Positions 25,282 through 33,953 of a stretch of DNA of 57,866 bases are shown here, one piece after another; position 1 is the stretch's first letter, and each line of letters opens with the position of its first letter. The notes under the pieces are model-generated. The model had not been told where the DNA came from, did no database searches, and saw nothing but the letters and a program-made list of their open reading frames with translations. Source of the DNA: YA12-FULL-51-18 sp041665305 (GTDB lineage: Bacteria; Elusimicrobiota; Elusimicrobia; Elusimicrobiales; UBA9959); the NCBI GenBank assembly GCA_041665305.1, contig JBAYJD010000015.1, positions 1 to 57,866 on the forward strand, read 5' to 3'. A program made the translations under genes and the position numbers.

Positions 25282-28200
25282 ATGGATTTCGACCATCAGC
25301 TGGACCCGTCCACCATCACGGACGTGGAAACCGCCAAACTTGCCCTGCGCTGGGCCGTGGAAAAAATACACGCCCTTTCGGACGACAACGCGCGACTTAA
25401 AGAAGACAACCGCACCAAGACGAACCTCTCCCGCTCGCTGACCCAGCAGGCCGAACAGAAGGACGAGGTTTTAAAAAAATGGCAGTCCACCATCAAGACC
25501 TGGGAAGAGAACTGGAAGACGCAGACCGCCATGGAAGCGGACCTGAAGGGCAAGCTGCGGGAACAGATCCTCAATGAGGAAACCTCCAACTGGCGCCAGG
25601 CCAGGGCGCAGCTGGAAAACGAGATTCGCGCCGTTAAGGAAGAACTGTCCGCCAAAGAGGCGGAAATAGGCAGGCTTAAGCTCCTCACGATCACGGAGCT
25701 CCGCAAAGCCTCCGAACTCAAGGAAGCCGAAGCCCAGGCGTTCATGCGCGCCCGCCAGGACGCGCTGGCGGAGCAGGAAAACGCCATGCGCTCCCGGTTC
25801 GAACTGCTGGAAAAAGAGCTCATAGAAAGCCATCGCGTCAAGGCCGAACAGGACGACCTGGCCCTAAAAGAACGTTACGAGATCAAGATGCGGGAGTTTT
25901 CCAGACTTTACCAGGCCAAGGAAAACCAGCTGGAGGAGTTCCGTAACGCGCTCGAAAAAGAATATCTGAAAAAAACCTCGGACCTTTCCGCCCTGCGCGC
26001 GGCAAAACTTGAAGAGGACCGGCGCGAACTGGCCGCCGGGCAGAACGCCGCCCTGGCCGAAGCGGACCGAGCCGCCGAGAAGCGCCTGTCGGACCTGAAA
26101 GAGGACTTCGACGGCCGATGCGCCGCCCTGCGCGCGGCTTTTGAAGAAAAAGAAAAAAAACTGGCGGCGGAAAAAGAGCTTGAAGTTTCCGCCCTGAAGG
26201 AACTGCACCAGAATGAAATTTCCGGGATCCGGGACCGCCTGCGCCAGCACACGCAGCAGCGCGAGAAGGATTATGTCGAGCTGCGCGCGCAGCTGGAAAA
26301 CCAGATGCTGGAACTGGTCAGGAAGCACGACGAGGACCACGCGGCCGCCTACAATTGCGCGGCCATGGAAACCCGAGAAAAATGGAACCGCCTGGCCCTG
26401 GAAAGCGGGAAGAAGCTGAACGACACGGTCTCGGAACTCAACGCCCGCTGGGAAAAAGAATGGGGCAGGCGCGAACAGGAACTGGCCGCGGGCGGCGCGG
26501 CGCGGCTCGCGGAGGAAAAAGAGCGCCTGGCCGCCGAATTTGCGGCCAAAGAGGACGCTCTCAGGGAATCTCTCCAGCGCGAGCAGAACGAGCTGGCCGC
26601 CCGCACCGCCGCCGAGCTTGAAGAAACCAGGCTGGAACTGGAAAACGCCCACGAAGAGCGCCTGGCCATGGTCAAACGCTCGCTTGAGAACGCCTATCGC
26701 GTGAAAGAAAAGGCCCTGGACGAGCGCCTGGCCGCGCGCGAGAACGCGCTGGCCGCCGCCTGGACCGCCAAGGAAGAAGAATGGACCGTGGAAAAGGAGC
26801 AAGCCCTCCTCGAACAGCGCGGAAAACTTAAGGACGAGTTCGCCGGCTACCGGTCCGTCCTGAAGGAAAAGCTCCTGCAGCTCGAAGACGAGCTCAAACT
26901 TAAATACGCCCACAAAGAGCTGGAATCGGCCGACAAAGCCAGGGAAGAGGCCGCCGCGCTGGAAAAAGAGCTCGGAAAGCGCTTTGCCGCGGAAAAGCAG
27001 CGTCTGTCCGCCGAGCTGGAGGGAAAAAAGAAAACTCTGGTCCGCAGGGAAGCCGAGCTTGAACAAACCCTCGCGGCCGCCAAAGAACGCCTCGAAACCG
27101 AAAAGGCGGAATTTGAGAACCGCGCCGCCGAGCGCGGACGCGAGCTTCTGGCCGTGGAAAAACAGGCCCTGCAAGAGGACTTCGCTCGCCGAGAGGCCGA
27201 CCTTGCCGGACAATACCGGGCCGCCGCTGACCGCGCCGCGCAGGAGAGGGCCGCGCTTAAAAAAGCGCTCTCGGACAAGGAGACCGCCTCTGAAACAGCG
27301 GCCGAGGAACTGCGCCTGGCGTTTGAAACCCGGCTTAAGGAAGAAAAACTGAAGATAGAAGAAGCCAACCGCACGCACGAACTGCATGTCCGGGCGCAGG
27401 AAGACGAGCTGGAAAAACTAAAGAACTCCCTCCAGCAGCAGCACAGCGAGCTGAAAGTGAAACTTTACCAGGAACTGCAGGCAAAGGAGCAGGAGCAGTT
27501 CTCCCGGCTGGCCGGAGCCAAGGAAGAAATGTACAAGGCCCTCAACGAGCACCGCGCCGTGATGGACCGGGAATACGAGGAACGCTTCGCGCAGCTGCAA
27601 AACAAAGAGGCGGAACTGGAGGCCCGTTTCGAGGAAAAGCTCAAGGAACGCCTGGAAACCCTTAAGAACCGAAAAAACGACGAGATAGACAAACTGGCCA
27701 TTGAATTTGAGAACAGGAAAACCGACCTGGAACGCCAGTACCAGAACAAGGAAAAAGCCCTGCACGCCGCCGCCGCGGAAAAAACGGCGCGCATCGAGGC
27801 CGAAGCCGCCAGGCGCGAGAAGGACCGCGCGGCGCTGGAGGAAAAAAGCCTGGCCAAGCGGCGCGAAGAACTTGAAAACCTTATGCGCCAGAAGGAGCTT
27901 GAACTGGAGAAACGCTACCTCCAGCTTTCGACCGGCCTTGCCGCCGAACTGGACCAGGAACGCGCCCACTGGGAAACCCACAAGCTTGAGATCCTTAACC
28001 AGGAACGGCAGGGAATGCGGGCCGAATTCGAGAAAAAGGAAGCCGTACTCGCCCAGAAACTGGAGGACGAACTCTCCAGAAGCAAACAGCAGCGCCTCCG
28101 CCTGGAAGAAGAGTTCACCTCCAAAAAGAACGACCTGGAAAAGGTCTATTACGGCGAAGTGGAAAGGTCCCGGGCCACGCTGGACAAGCTCCGCCTGGAG

Positions 28201-28407
28201 TTCGAGAACAAGATAAAGTCCAAATTCCACGAACTGGAAGAGGAAAAGACCAGTCTCACCATGCAGATAGCCCAGAGAGAAGAGGATTATGTGGCCCAGT
28301 ACCAGAAGAAGGAAGAGGAACTGCTCGCCTACTGGGAGAACAAGCAGCGCGAACTCCAGCTTAAATATGAAAAGGCGCTGCAAACGGAAAGAGACCGGCG
28401 CCAGTGA
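25282..28407 (+). CDS. Giant coiled-coil protein 1
   Basis: 1041 residues, ATG with GGAGG. After a short N-terminal segment (MDFDHQLDPSTITDVETAKL) the whole protein is an almost uninterrupted alpha-helical coiled coil rich in Glu, Lys, Arg, Ala, Leu and Gln with heptad-like spacing of Leu/Ala. There is no signal peptide, membrane segment, Walker box or enzymatic domain, so it is not an SMC ATPase or a kinase. A single such rod would be over 100 nm long. Likely cytoplasmic structural or scaffold protein. It is followed 66 bases later by a paralogue-like gene, with the same short non-helical head. Confidence 0.88.
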   Translation: MDFDHQLDPSTITDVETAKLALRWAVEKIHALSDDNARLKEDNRTKTNLSRSLTQQAEQKDEVLKKWQSTIKTWEENWKTQTAMEADLKGKLREQILNEETSNWRQARAQLENEIRAVKEELSAKEAEIGRLKLLTITELRKASELKEAEAQAFMRARQDALAEQENAMRSRFELLEKELIESHRVKAEQDDLALKERYEIKMREFSRLYQAKENQLEEFRNALEKEYLKKTSDLSALRAAKLEEDRRELAAGQNAALAEADRAAEKRLSDLKEDFDGRCAALRAAFEEKEKKLAAEKELEVSALKELHQNEISGIRDRLRQHTQQREKDYVELRAQLENQMLELVRKHDEDHAAAYNCAAMETREKWNRLALESGKKLNDTVSELNARWEKEWGRREQELAAGGAARLAEEKERLAAEFAAKEDALRESLQREQNELAARTAAELEETRLELENAHEERLAMVKRSLENAYRVKEKALDERLAARENALAAAWTAKEEEWTVEKEQALLEQRGKLKDEFAGYRSVLKEKLLQLEDELKLKYAHKELESADKAREEAAALEKELGKRFAAEKQRLSAELEGKKKTLVRREAELEQTLAAAKERLETEKAEFENRAAERGRELLAVEKQALQEDFARREADLAGQYRAAADRAAQERAALKKALSDKETASETAAEELRLAFETRLKEEKLKIEEANRTHELHVRAQEDELEKLKNSLQQQHSELKVKLYQELQAKEQEQFSRLAGAKEEMYKALNEHRAVMDREYEERFAQLQNKEAELEARFEEKLKERLETLKNRKNDEIDKLAIEFENRKTDLERQYQNKEKALHAAAAEKTARIEAEAARREKDRAALEEKSLAKRREELENLMRQKELELEKRYLQLSTGLAAELDQERAHWETHKLEILNQERQGMRAEFEKKEAVLAQKLEDELSRSKQQRLRLEEEFTSKKNDLEKVYYGEVERSRATLDKLRLEFENKIKSKFHELEEEKTSLTMQIAQREEDYVAQYQKKEEELLAYWENKQRELQLKYEKALQTERDRRQ

Positions 28408-28473
28408 GCCCCGGCGTTGGAACTCGCCGTTCACGTCCGGCAGGCCGCGCGCGGAAGTCCCGACTTTACTGAT

Positions 28474-31374
28474 ATGCGAACCGACGATTTCGACGAAATT
28501 TTAAAGGAGACCGAACTGGATTCGGCCAAGATGATCCTGCGCCTAACCTCCGAACTCAAGGAGAAAGGGCTGGAACTTACGGCCCTGCGCTCCAGTAGTT
28601 TCGAGGAAATACAGCGGAACAACAAGGCCAAGGAAGCCGAATTCGAGGCCCTGAGCCGGGCCCAGGAAGAACGCATCAAAAAGCGCGAAACCGAGATCAC
28701 CCGGTTGATGGTGGAAAAAGAGGGCCAGCTCTGGCAAAAGCACCAGGCGATGCTGAAAGAGGCCATCGACAGGCACCGCGCCGAACTGGAAGAAGAGCGC
28801 GCGCGCTTAAACGAGGACGTGGCGGAAAAAGAAGCCGAGATCCTGGAGCAGAAAAAGAACCTGTACGCCGAAATGGAGACCCTGTTCAAAAAATGGGAGA
28901 CCGAACGGGAAGAAGATTTCAAGAACGAGCGCCGGACCTTCATAGAAGAACTTAAACTGGGACGCGCGACGGCCCGCAAAGAAGCGGAGGACAGGGCCAG
29001 GCAGATGGAGACGCTTTGGAAGGAGAAGCTGGCGCAGACCGCGGCTGAAACGTCCGCCCGGCACGAACTGGAACTGGAAGAGGCGGGGCGCAGGGTCCGG
29101 CAGGAATGCCTCGCGCAGACAAAAGCGCTGACCGACCGCCAGGCCGCGGAATTTACCCTGAAGGAACAGCAGCTGCACGCGGATTATGTCCGCTGGCTCG
29201 CCGATAACAAGAGATCGCTTGAGGAGAGCTTTTCCAAACATCTGGTCCAGACCGAAGCCGATTATTCCTCGCGGGTGGCGGCCCTGGAAGCCTCTCTCAG
29301 GGAAGCCGAGGAAGAACTCGCGCACCGCCGCTCCCAGTGGGAAGACAAATACGCCGAACTGAAACAGGTTTACGCCGCTAAAGAAGCCGCCCTTGAAACC
29401 GCCCGGAAAGCCGACGAAACGGCCCTGTCGGCCGCGGAACAGGCGCTTTCGGAAAAATACGCCAGGCTTGAAAAAGAACTGGCGGCCAAAATGGAAAAGC
29501 TGAAAAGCGAACTGGCCCGCAAGGAGCGGCTGTCCGAGGCCGAATCCGCCGAGAACGCCGCCGCGCTCGAAGAGCGGCTTAACGCCGGCACGAAGGTCCT
29601 GGAAGAGCGGGAAGCCAAGCTCTCGGCCGAACGGGAAGAGCTGAACCGCCTCAGGAACCAGGTGGCGGACACGATCCGCCAGCGCGAAACGGAATTGGCC
29701 GGGGCCTTTGAGAACCGTTATGCCCTGCTCAAAGAATCCATGGAGGAATCCGCGCGGATCAAGGAACTCGGCCTGGCGCACAAATACGAGGACGCCCAGA
29801 ACCAATTATCTATAATTGCCGCGCAGAAGGACGCGGCCCTGGTGCGCGTCACCGAACTCACGCAAGATAATAAAGAGCTTAAGCGCCTGCTGGACGATAA
29901 GGACGCCTATCTGCATACCATGGGCGAGCAGGAACACGCCCGCGCCGCCGAACTGCGCAAAGAGCTGGAAAAAGAATTCTCCCTGAAAGGCCTGGCCCTG
30001 CGCGACCAGCTGGCCGCGGGCGAGGCGGACGCGCGCAAAACCCTGGCGGAAAATCTTAAGACCGAAACAGCCCGGTTCGCGGAGCAATACAGGATAAAGG
30101 AAGCCGGGCTCGACGCCCAGCGGGACCTTATGAACGCCCAGGCGCGGGAACTTGAGGCGAAATTTCTCCAGGCGCTCAGGGACAAAGAGGCCGAAAACGC
30201 CGAGAATATCAAAAAAGCCCTGGCCTCGCTTAACTCCCAGCTGGAAGACTCCAGGGCCGCCGCCGCTTCGGAGCTGGCGGAAGTCCGGCGCGCCGCGGAA
30301 GAAACGATTTCCGTGCTGCGCGCCAATTTCGAGGCCCGCCTGAAGGAAAATGAGGCGAAGAACAACAGCCTTGTCCTGGCCCGTGAAAAGCAGGCTTTCG
30401 AGGCCGCCCGGAACGAACTGGAACTGGAAAACAAAAAGATCGAGGAAACCTGGCAGTTGAAACTGCGCGACATGGAAACCCTGCGGCATGCGTTGGAGCA
30501 GAACCTGAAGTTCGCGCTGCAGGGCAAGGACGCCGCCTTGGCGCAGACGGCCAAACTTAAAGAGGACCTGGAAGCGCTCAGCGCAAAACTGAACGAAACC
30601 GAACGGGAAAAGCAGGACCTTATCCAGGAGAACCTCTCCAAGGAGAAGGATCTGCGCCAGACGATAGAAAAAGAATTCCTGGACAGACTGGATAAAATAG
30701 AAAAGAACTATCTGGGCCAGATGGCGGACACCATACGCCGCGGCGAAGAAAAAGAAAAAACCCGGCAGGGAGAATATTTTAAAAAACTGGAATTCATAAA
30801 AGAGGAATACGCCTCCAAATTCACCAAACAGGTCAAGGACCTGGAGGACGCCTATCTGGAAAGGGAGACCCGGCTGCTCGCGACGCTGGAAGACAGTTAT
30901 AAGCTGAAGGGAAAGGCCCTGGCCGCCCGGTTCGAACAGATGGAGCGCAATTACGCCGCAGCGCTGTCGGACAAGGCCATGCAGCTCGACAACGACCGCG
31001 CCGCGGCGGAAAGCGTCAGCCGTCTCAAATCGGAACTTGAGATCCGCAACGGCGAGCTCAACGCCAGGATCCGCGAGTACGACAAGCAGCTGGAAGAAGC
31101 CAGGCGGACGCTGGAAAACTCTCATGCAGCCGCCAAAAAAGAGCTGGAGAACGAGCATCGCATGAAAACCGCCCAGCTGGATAACGAACGCGCCAAACTT
31201 AAGGGCCTGCTTGAGCAGGAGCAGCGCCTGGTCGCGGATCTGCAGAAACGCGAGGCCGCCCTGCAGGGAAGCTACGCGGCAAAGGAAACCGCACTGATAA
31301 AAGAGTTCGGCCTTTCCAAAGAAAGGCTTGAAGCCGATTATCAGGCCAGACTTAAAGCCCTTAAACCGGAATGA
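28474..31374 (+). CDS. Giant coiled-coil protein 2
   Basis: 966 residues from ATG 28474, chosen because MRTDDFDEILKETELDSAK has the same head-like character as coiled-coil protein 1; the frame extends upstream to a TTG at 28417. No Shine-Dalgarno is evident, so translation may depend on termination of the gene 66 bases upstream. The composition and heptad pattern match the first protein over the entire length, and there is no other domain. The two are probably co-expressed, and could co-assemble, but heteromer formation is inference. Confidence 0.88.
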   Translation: MRTDDFDEILKETELDSAKMILRLTSELKEKGLELTALRSSSFEEIQRNNKAKEAEFEALSRAQEERIKKRETEITRLMVEKEGQLWQKHQAMLKEAIDRHRAELEEERARLNEDVAEKEAEILEQKKNLYAEMETLFKKWETEREEDFKNERRTFIEELKLGRATARKEAEDRARQMETLWKEKLAQTAAETSARHELELEEAGRRVRQECLAQTKALTDRQAAEFTLKEQQLHADYVRWLADNKRSLEESFSKHLVQTEADYSSRVAALEASLREAEEELAHRRSQWEDKYAELKQVYAAKEAALETARKADETALSAAEQALSEKYARLEKELAAKMEKLKSELARKERLSEAESAENAAALEERLNAGTKVLEEREAKLSAEREELNRLRNQVADTIRQRETELAGAFENRYALLKESMEESARIKELGLAHKYEDAQNQLSIIAAQKDAALVRVTELTQDNKELKRLLDDKDAYLHTMGEQEHARAAELRKELEKEFSLKGLALRDQLAAGEADARKTLAENLKTETARFAEQYRIKEAGLDAQRDLMNAQARELEAKFLQALRDKEAENAENIKKALASLNSQLEDSRAAAASELAEVRRAAEETISVLRANFEARLKENEAKNNSLVLAREKQAFEAARNELELENKKIEETWQLKLRDMETLRHALEQNLKFALQGKDAALAQTAKLKEDLEALSAKLNETEREKQDLIQENLSKEKDLRQTIEKEFLDRLDKIEKNYLGQMADTIRRGEEKEKTRQGEYFKKLEFIKEEYASKFTKQVKDLEDAYLERETRLLATLEDSYKLKGKALAARFEQMERNYAAALSDKAMQLDNDRAAAESVSRLKSELEIRNGELNARIREYDKQLEEARRTLENSHAAAKKELENEHRMKTAQLDNERAKLKGLLEQEQRLVADLQKREAALQGSYAAKETALIKEFGLSKERLEADYQARLKALKPE

Positions 31375-31428
31375 CGCGGGGAACGCGCTCGGTTTTACCT
31401 GATTTTTTGGGGCATCTCTTTCACTGGA

Positions 31429-31533
31429 ATAAAATGTCGTATGACGACATTTTATCGCACCCTCTTACCGCAAGGCGGCCCCGCCCTTTAGGGCGGGGCA
31501 TGGGATGAATTTTTGCGGCAAAAATTTATAATC
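31429..31533 (+). repeat. Palindromic repeat, modules A+C
   Basis: ATAAAATGTCGT/ACGACATTTTAT around ATG (31429-31455), then TACCGCAAGGC, the perfect hairpin CCCCGCCC/GGGCGGGG (loop TTTA), then GAATTTTTGC and its complement ending TATAAT. This copy joins module A directly to the longer C module, showing that the modules recombine. It fills most of the gap before pdaD. Confidence 0.8.
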
Positions 31534-31561
31534 GGTCAATATTTATTATAATAATAACACT

Positions 31562-32110
31562 ATGTCAATATATGTCGCCAAGGAAATATTTCTCACCAAA
31601 GGTATCGGGCGCCACAAAGAGAAACTCGCGAGTTTCGAGGAAGCCCTCAGAGATGCCAAGATCGCCAGGTACAATCTTGTGCATGTCTCCAGCATTTTCC
31701 CTCCCAACTGCAAAGTGATCCCAAGGCAGAAAGGCGTGGAGCGGCTTAAAACCGGACAGATCCTGCACTGCGTCCTCAGCCGGAACACCGTGAACGAAAA
31801 TCACCGCCTGATAGCCTCGTCGGTGGGCCTCGCGATCCCGAAGGACCGCAGCCAGTACGGCTACATCTCGGAACACCACACTTTCGGAGAAACGGACGAA
31901 CAAACCGGAGAATACGCCGAAGACCTCGCCGCGCTGATGCTTTCCACCATCCAGGGGATAGAGTTCGGCAGCGAAACCACCTGGGACCAGAAGGAAGAGA
32001 TCTGGAAAGTCAGCGGCAAGATCGTTAAATCCACCAATGTGACCCAGTCGGCCATCGGCGTAGAAGGCGCCTGGACCACCGTGGTCGCCGCGGCGGTATT
32101 CGTATTTTGA
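31562..32110 (+). CDS. pdaD: Pyruvoyl-dependent arginine decarboxylase
   Basis: 182 residues. The self-cleavage site is NLVHVSSIFPPNC: cleavage between Ser43 and Ser44 would turn the second Ser into the pyruvoyl cofactor. The catalytic Glu of the family lies in YGYISEHH (Glu104). It converts arginine to agmatine, and the next gene, agmatinase, takes agmatine to putrescine, so the two form a polyamine route without ornithine. The same family supports acid or energy metabolism in chlamydiae. No Shine-Dalgarno; TATAAT boxes at 31527 and 31547 (the first from the repeat) suggest a very short leader. Confidence 0.93.
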   Translation: MSIYVAKEIFLTKGIGRHKEKLASFEEALRDAKIARYNLVHVSSIFPPNCKVIPRQKGVERLKTGQILHCVLSRNTVNENHRLIASSVGLAIPKDRSQYGYISEHHTFGETDEQTGEYAEDLAALMLSTIQGIEFGSETTWDQKEEIWKVSGKIVKSTNVTQSAIGVEGAWTTVVAAAVFVF

Positions 32111-32138
32111 CAGGAACCCGCATGTACGGGTTCCTGTC
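32109..32138 (+). terminator. Perfect hairpin at the end of pdaD
   Basis: GACAGGAACCCG/CGGGTTCCTGTC around CATGTA, starting in the stop codon. There is no T-run directly after; it may protect the 3' end formed at the next terminator. Confidence 0.55.
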
Positions 32139-32158
32139 GCCTTGACGACTAAAAGCGG

Positions 32159-32194
32159 CAAAATCCGGATCTTATTTAAGGGTCCGGATTTTTT
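32159..32194 (+). terminator. Intrinsic terminator of pdaD
   Basis: AAAATCCGGA and TCCGGATTTTTT arms with a 13-base loop and a clear T-run. Confidence 0.8.
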
Positions 32195-32196
32195 GC

Positions 32197-32283
32197 ATAA
32201 AATGTCGTAAGACGACATTTTATAGTACCCGACACGGGGGTTTAGCCGTCCCCGTGCGGGAGTTGAGGGTAAAAAAAATTTAT
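32197..32283 (+). repeat. Palindromic repeat, modules A+B
   Basis: ATAAAATGTCGT/ACGACATTTTAT around AAG (32197-32223), then CCCGACACGGGG/CCCCGTGCGGG (32228-32260), then TTGAGGGTAAAAAAAATTT, which runs straight into the speB ATG and may supply its Shine-Dalgarno (GAGGG). Confidence 0.8.
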
Positions 32284-33151
32284 GAAGATCAAATCAAACA
32301 GGACGCCGTTTCTTACGGAGGAACAGGCCCCTTTCAAAGAGGCCAGATTTCTTATACTGCCCGTCCCCTATGAGAAGACCACCTCCTACGGCAAGGGCAC
32401 GGGAAAAGGCCCCGCAGCCGTCCTGGACTCTTCGTGGCAGCTGGAATTCTGGGATGAGGAAGCTAAAAGGGAGATCTGGAAAGAAGGCATAGCGACGCTG
32501 GCGCCGTTCAACTGCGGCCGGCGGGAAAAAGATTTTTTCAGGGACCTGGAACACGGCGTCACCCTACTCCTGAAAGAGTTCAAAGGCATACCGATATTTA
32601 TAGGAGGGGAGCACAGCATAACCCAGGGGCTCCTGCCGCCTTTCCAGAGAAAGTATAAAGACCTGTCCATCCTTCATTTTGACGCGCACGCCGACCTGCG
32701 GCCGGAATACGAAGGCACGCCTCACAGCCACGCCTCGGCGCTTTACCCCGCCACGCGGACCACAAAAACGGTGCAGATCGGCATCCGCAGCGTTTCGCAC
32801 GACGAGAGGCGATACATCAACACGGGCAACATAAGGACTTACCTTATGCATGAAAATCTGGACTTCGCCCGGCTTGAAAAAAATATCCTGAAAGATCTTT
32901 CCGGCACGGTCTACCTGACCATAGATGTGGACGGTTTTGACCCCTCGGTGATGCCCGGCACCGGCACCCCGCAGCCGGGCGGTTTCATGTGGTACGACGC
33001 GCTGAAACTTTTTAAGGCGGTCTGCCGCGCAAAGAAGGTGGTGGGCATGGATGTGGTAGAGGTCGCCCCCATCAAGGGTTCCCCCATGACCGAATTCAAC
33101 GCCGCCAAGCTGATCTACCGCCTGATGGGCTATCTCAGCGCTTCGCGCTGA
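32282..33151 (+). CDS. speB: Agmatinase (ureohydrolase family)
   Basis: 289 residues. All manganese-ligand motifs of the arginase/agmatinase fold are present: GGEHS, HFDAHADLR, SHAS, and TIDVDGFDPS followed by MPGTGTPQPGG. The N-terminal LPVPYEKTTSYGKGTGKGP is typical of agmatinase. It hydrolyses agmatine to putrescine and urea, continuing from the decarboxylase upstream. The two genes are separated by a terminator and a repeat, so they may be transcribed separately in spite of the shared pathway. Confidence 0.93.
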   Translation: MKIKSNRTPFLTEEQAPFKEARFLILPVPYEKTTSYGKGTGKGPAAVLDSSWQLEFWDEEAKREIWKEGIATLAPFNCGRREKDFFRDLEHGVTLLLKEFKGIPIFIGGEHSITQGLLPPFQRKYKDLSILHFDAHADLRPEYEGTPHSHASALYPATRTTKTVQIGIRSVSHDERRYINTGNIRTYLMHENLDFARLEKNILKDLSGTVYLTIDVDGFDPSVMPGTGTPQPGGFMWYDALKLFKAVCRAKKVVGMDVVEVAPIKGSPMTEFNAAKLIYRLMGYLSASR

Positions 33152-33161
33152 GACTTGCCTT

Positions 33162-33186
33162 GCAAAAGGCGGCCGCCGCCTTTTGC
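33162..33186 (+). terminator. Hairpin downstream of speB
   Basis: GCAAAAGGCGG/CCGCCTTTTGC around CCG. A second hairpin (CTCAGCG/CGCTGAG) overlaps the speB stop. Neither has a long T-run. Confidence 0.5.
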
Positions 33187-33197
33187 ATAATCCCCCA

Positions 33198-33446
33198 CCG
33201 ACCCGAAAGGCCCAACAGCATGTAGGTCTCAATAACAGCCAAATTGGAACTATCGGCTCTGACGGATCGCCGAAATTTGCATTAAACTATAAGCGTCGAA
33301 AAAATGAACGGATTTGGACAAGTAAGGGCGCGCCGCCGGTATCGGAAGGGCGCAAAATGCGGCGTGAAACTAGATTAGGGGAGAATTGCATGAAAAGAAT
33401 ACTCATGATGGCTGTTCTTATAGGGCTGACGGGCGGAGCTTACGCC
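33198..33446 (+). repeat. Promoter-leader-signal-peptide cassette, copy A
   Basis: About 250 bp closely similar to 45695-45946 (minus strand). The similarity starts at GACCCGAAAGGCCCAA, continues through AGCCAAATTGGAACTATC and the promoter TAAACTATAAGCGTCG, the untranslated leader (CGGAAGGGCG, AAAATGCGG) and the codons of the signal peptide, and ends at its cleavage site. After that the two proteins show no similarity that I can see. Confidence 0.85.
33259..33288 (+). promoter_or_regulatory. Cassette promoter, copy A
   Basis: CTGACG (33259-33264), 18-bp spacer, TAAACT (33283-33288) followed by ATAAGCG. The same arrangement occurs in cassette copy B and, with variation, before the genes at 41214 and 46511. 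Confidence 0.55.
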
Positions 33447-33926
33447 GAAGAATGGTGCGCCCAGCCCGCGATTGGAACTATCGGTTTGCTCAAGGAGAAA
33501 CTTACGCCCAGGGGGTCGGCCTACGACATTCTGCCTCAGGTCGATTCCATCATTACCCTGGCCGACGATTGCAAAGACGCTAAAGTGCGTTTGGCGGTCG
33601 TAGACGCGCTCGGCGCGGTGGTTAACGAGTATACCTGGGATGCGCAGATAGCGTCGGCGGTGGCTGAAAAAACGGCGGGGTTGTGCGGCTCGGACTCCGC
33701 GTGCGCGCTGAAACTGATAGGAACCCTTGCAAACGGCCTGGACCCCGCCCGCAGGACCGAATGCCTCACTACGGCGGCGGCGATCGTAAAAATAGCCGAC
33801 GCGGCCCCCACAGCGGATGTGAAGGAGACCGCGGTAACGGCGCTTAACAAGGGCTTAACCGGCGATGACATCGACCTTGAGAAAACGCTGATGTCCTACC
33901 AAAACCAGATCTTCAAAATGGATTAA
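33390..33926 (+). CDS. Small secreted protein, unknown family
   Basis: 178 residues from ATG 33390 (GGGGAG Shine-Dalgarno). The signal peptide MKRILMMAVLIGLTGGAYA is nearly identical to that of the protein at 45212-45751. The mature part has Cys at the N-terminus (EEWCAQ), in DDCKDA, GLCGSDSACAL and RTECL, and is otherwise predicted helical, perhaps HEAT-like short repeats (VRLAVVDALGAV, VKETAVTALNKGL). I recognise no family. Probably periplasmic with disulfides. Monocistronic and followed by a terminator. Confidence 0.75.
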   Translation: MKRILMMAVLIGLTGGAYAEEWCAQPAIGTIGLLKEKLTPRGSAYDILPQVDSIITLADDCKDAKVRLAVVDALGAVVNEYTWDAQIASAVAEKTAGLCGSDSACALKLIGTLANGLDPARRTECLTTAAAIVKIADAAPTADVKETAVTALNKGLTGDDIDLEKTLMSYQNQIFKMD

Positions 33927-33951
33927 ACCGGTCCGCCAAGACCGGTGTTTT
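33927..33951 (+). terminator. Intrinsic terminator between convergent genes
   Basis: ACCGGTC/GACCGGT around six bases, then GTTTT, directly after the TAA of the small secreted protein gene. Confidence 0.7.
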
Positions 33952-33953
33952 GC

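Noticed and set aside
28408..28473. Coiled-coil genes 1 and 2 as one gene split by a frameshift
   Set aside because: Gene 1 ends with a TGA after a complete coiled coil, gene 2 has its own head-like N-terminus, and the 66-bp gap does not continue a heptad pattern in any frame.
25864..31158. Long minus-strand open frames (507, 338, 332 and 450 codons) and several plus-strand alternatives
   Set aside because: They mirror the GAG/AAG/CTG-rich codons of the coiled-coil genes, giving Phe/Leu/Gln-rich antisense translations with no start signals. They are shadows of the coiled-coil frames.
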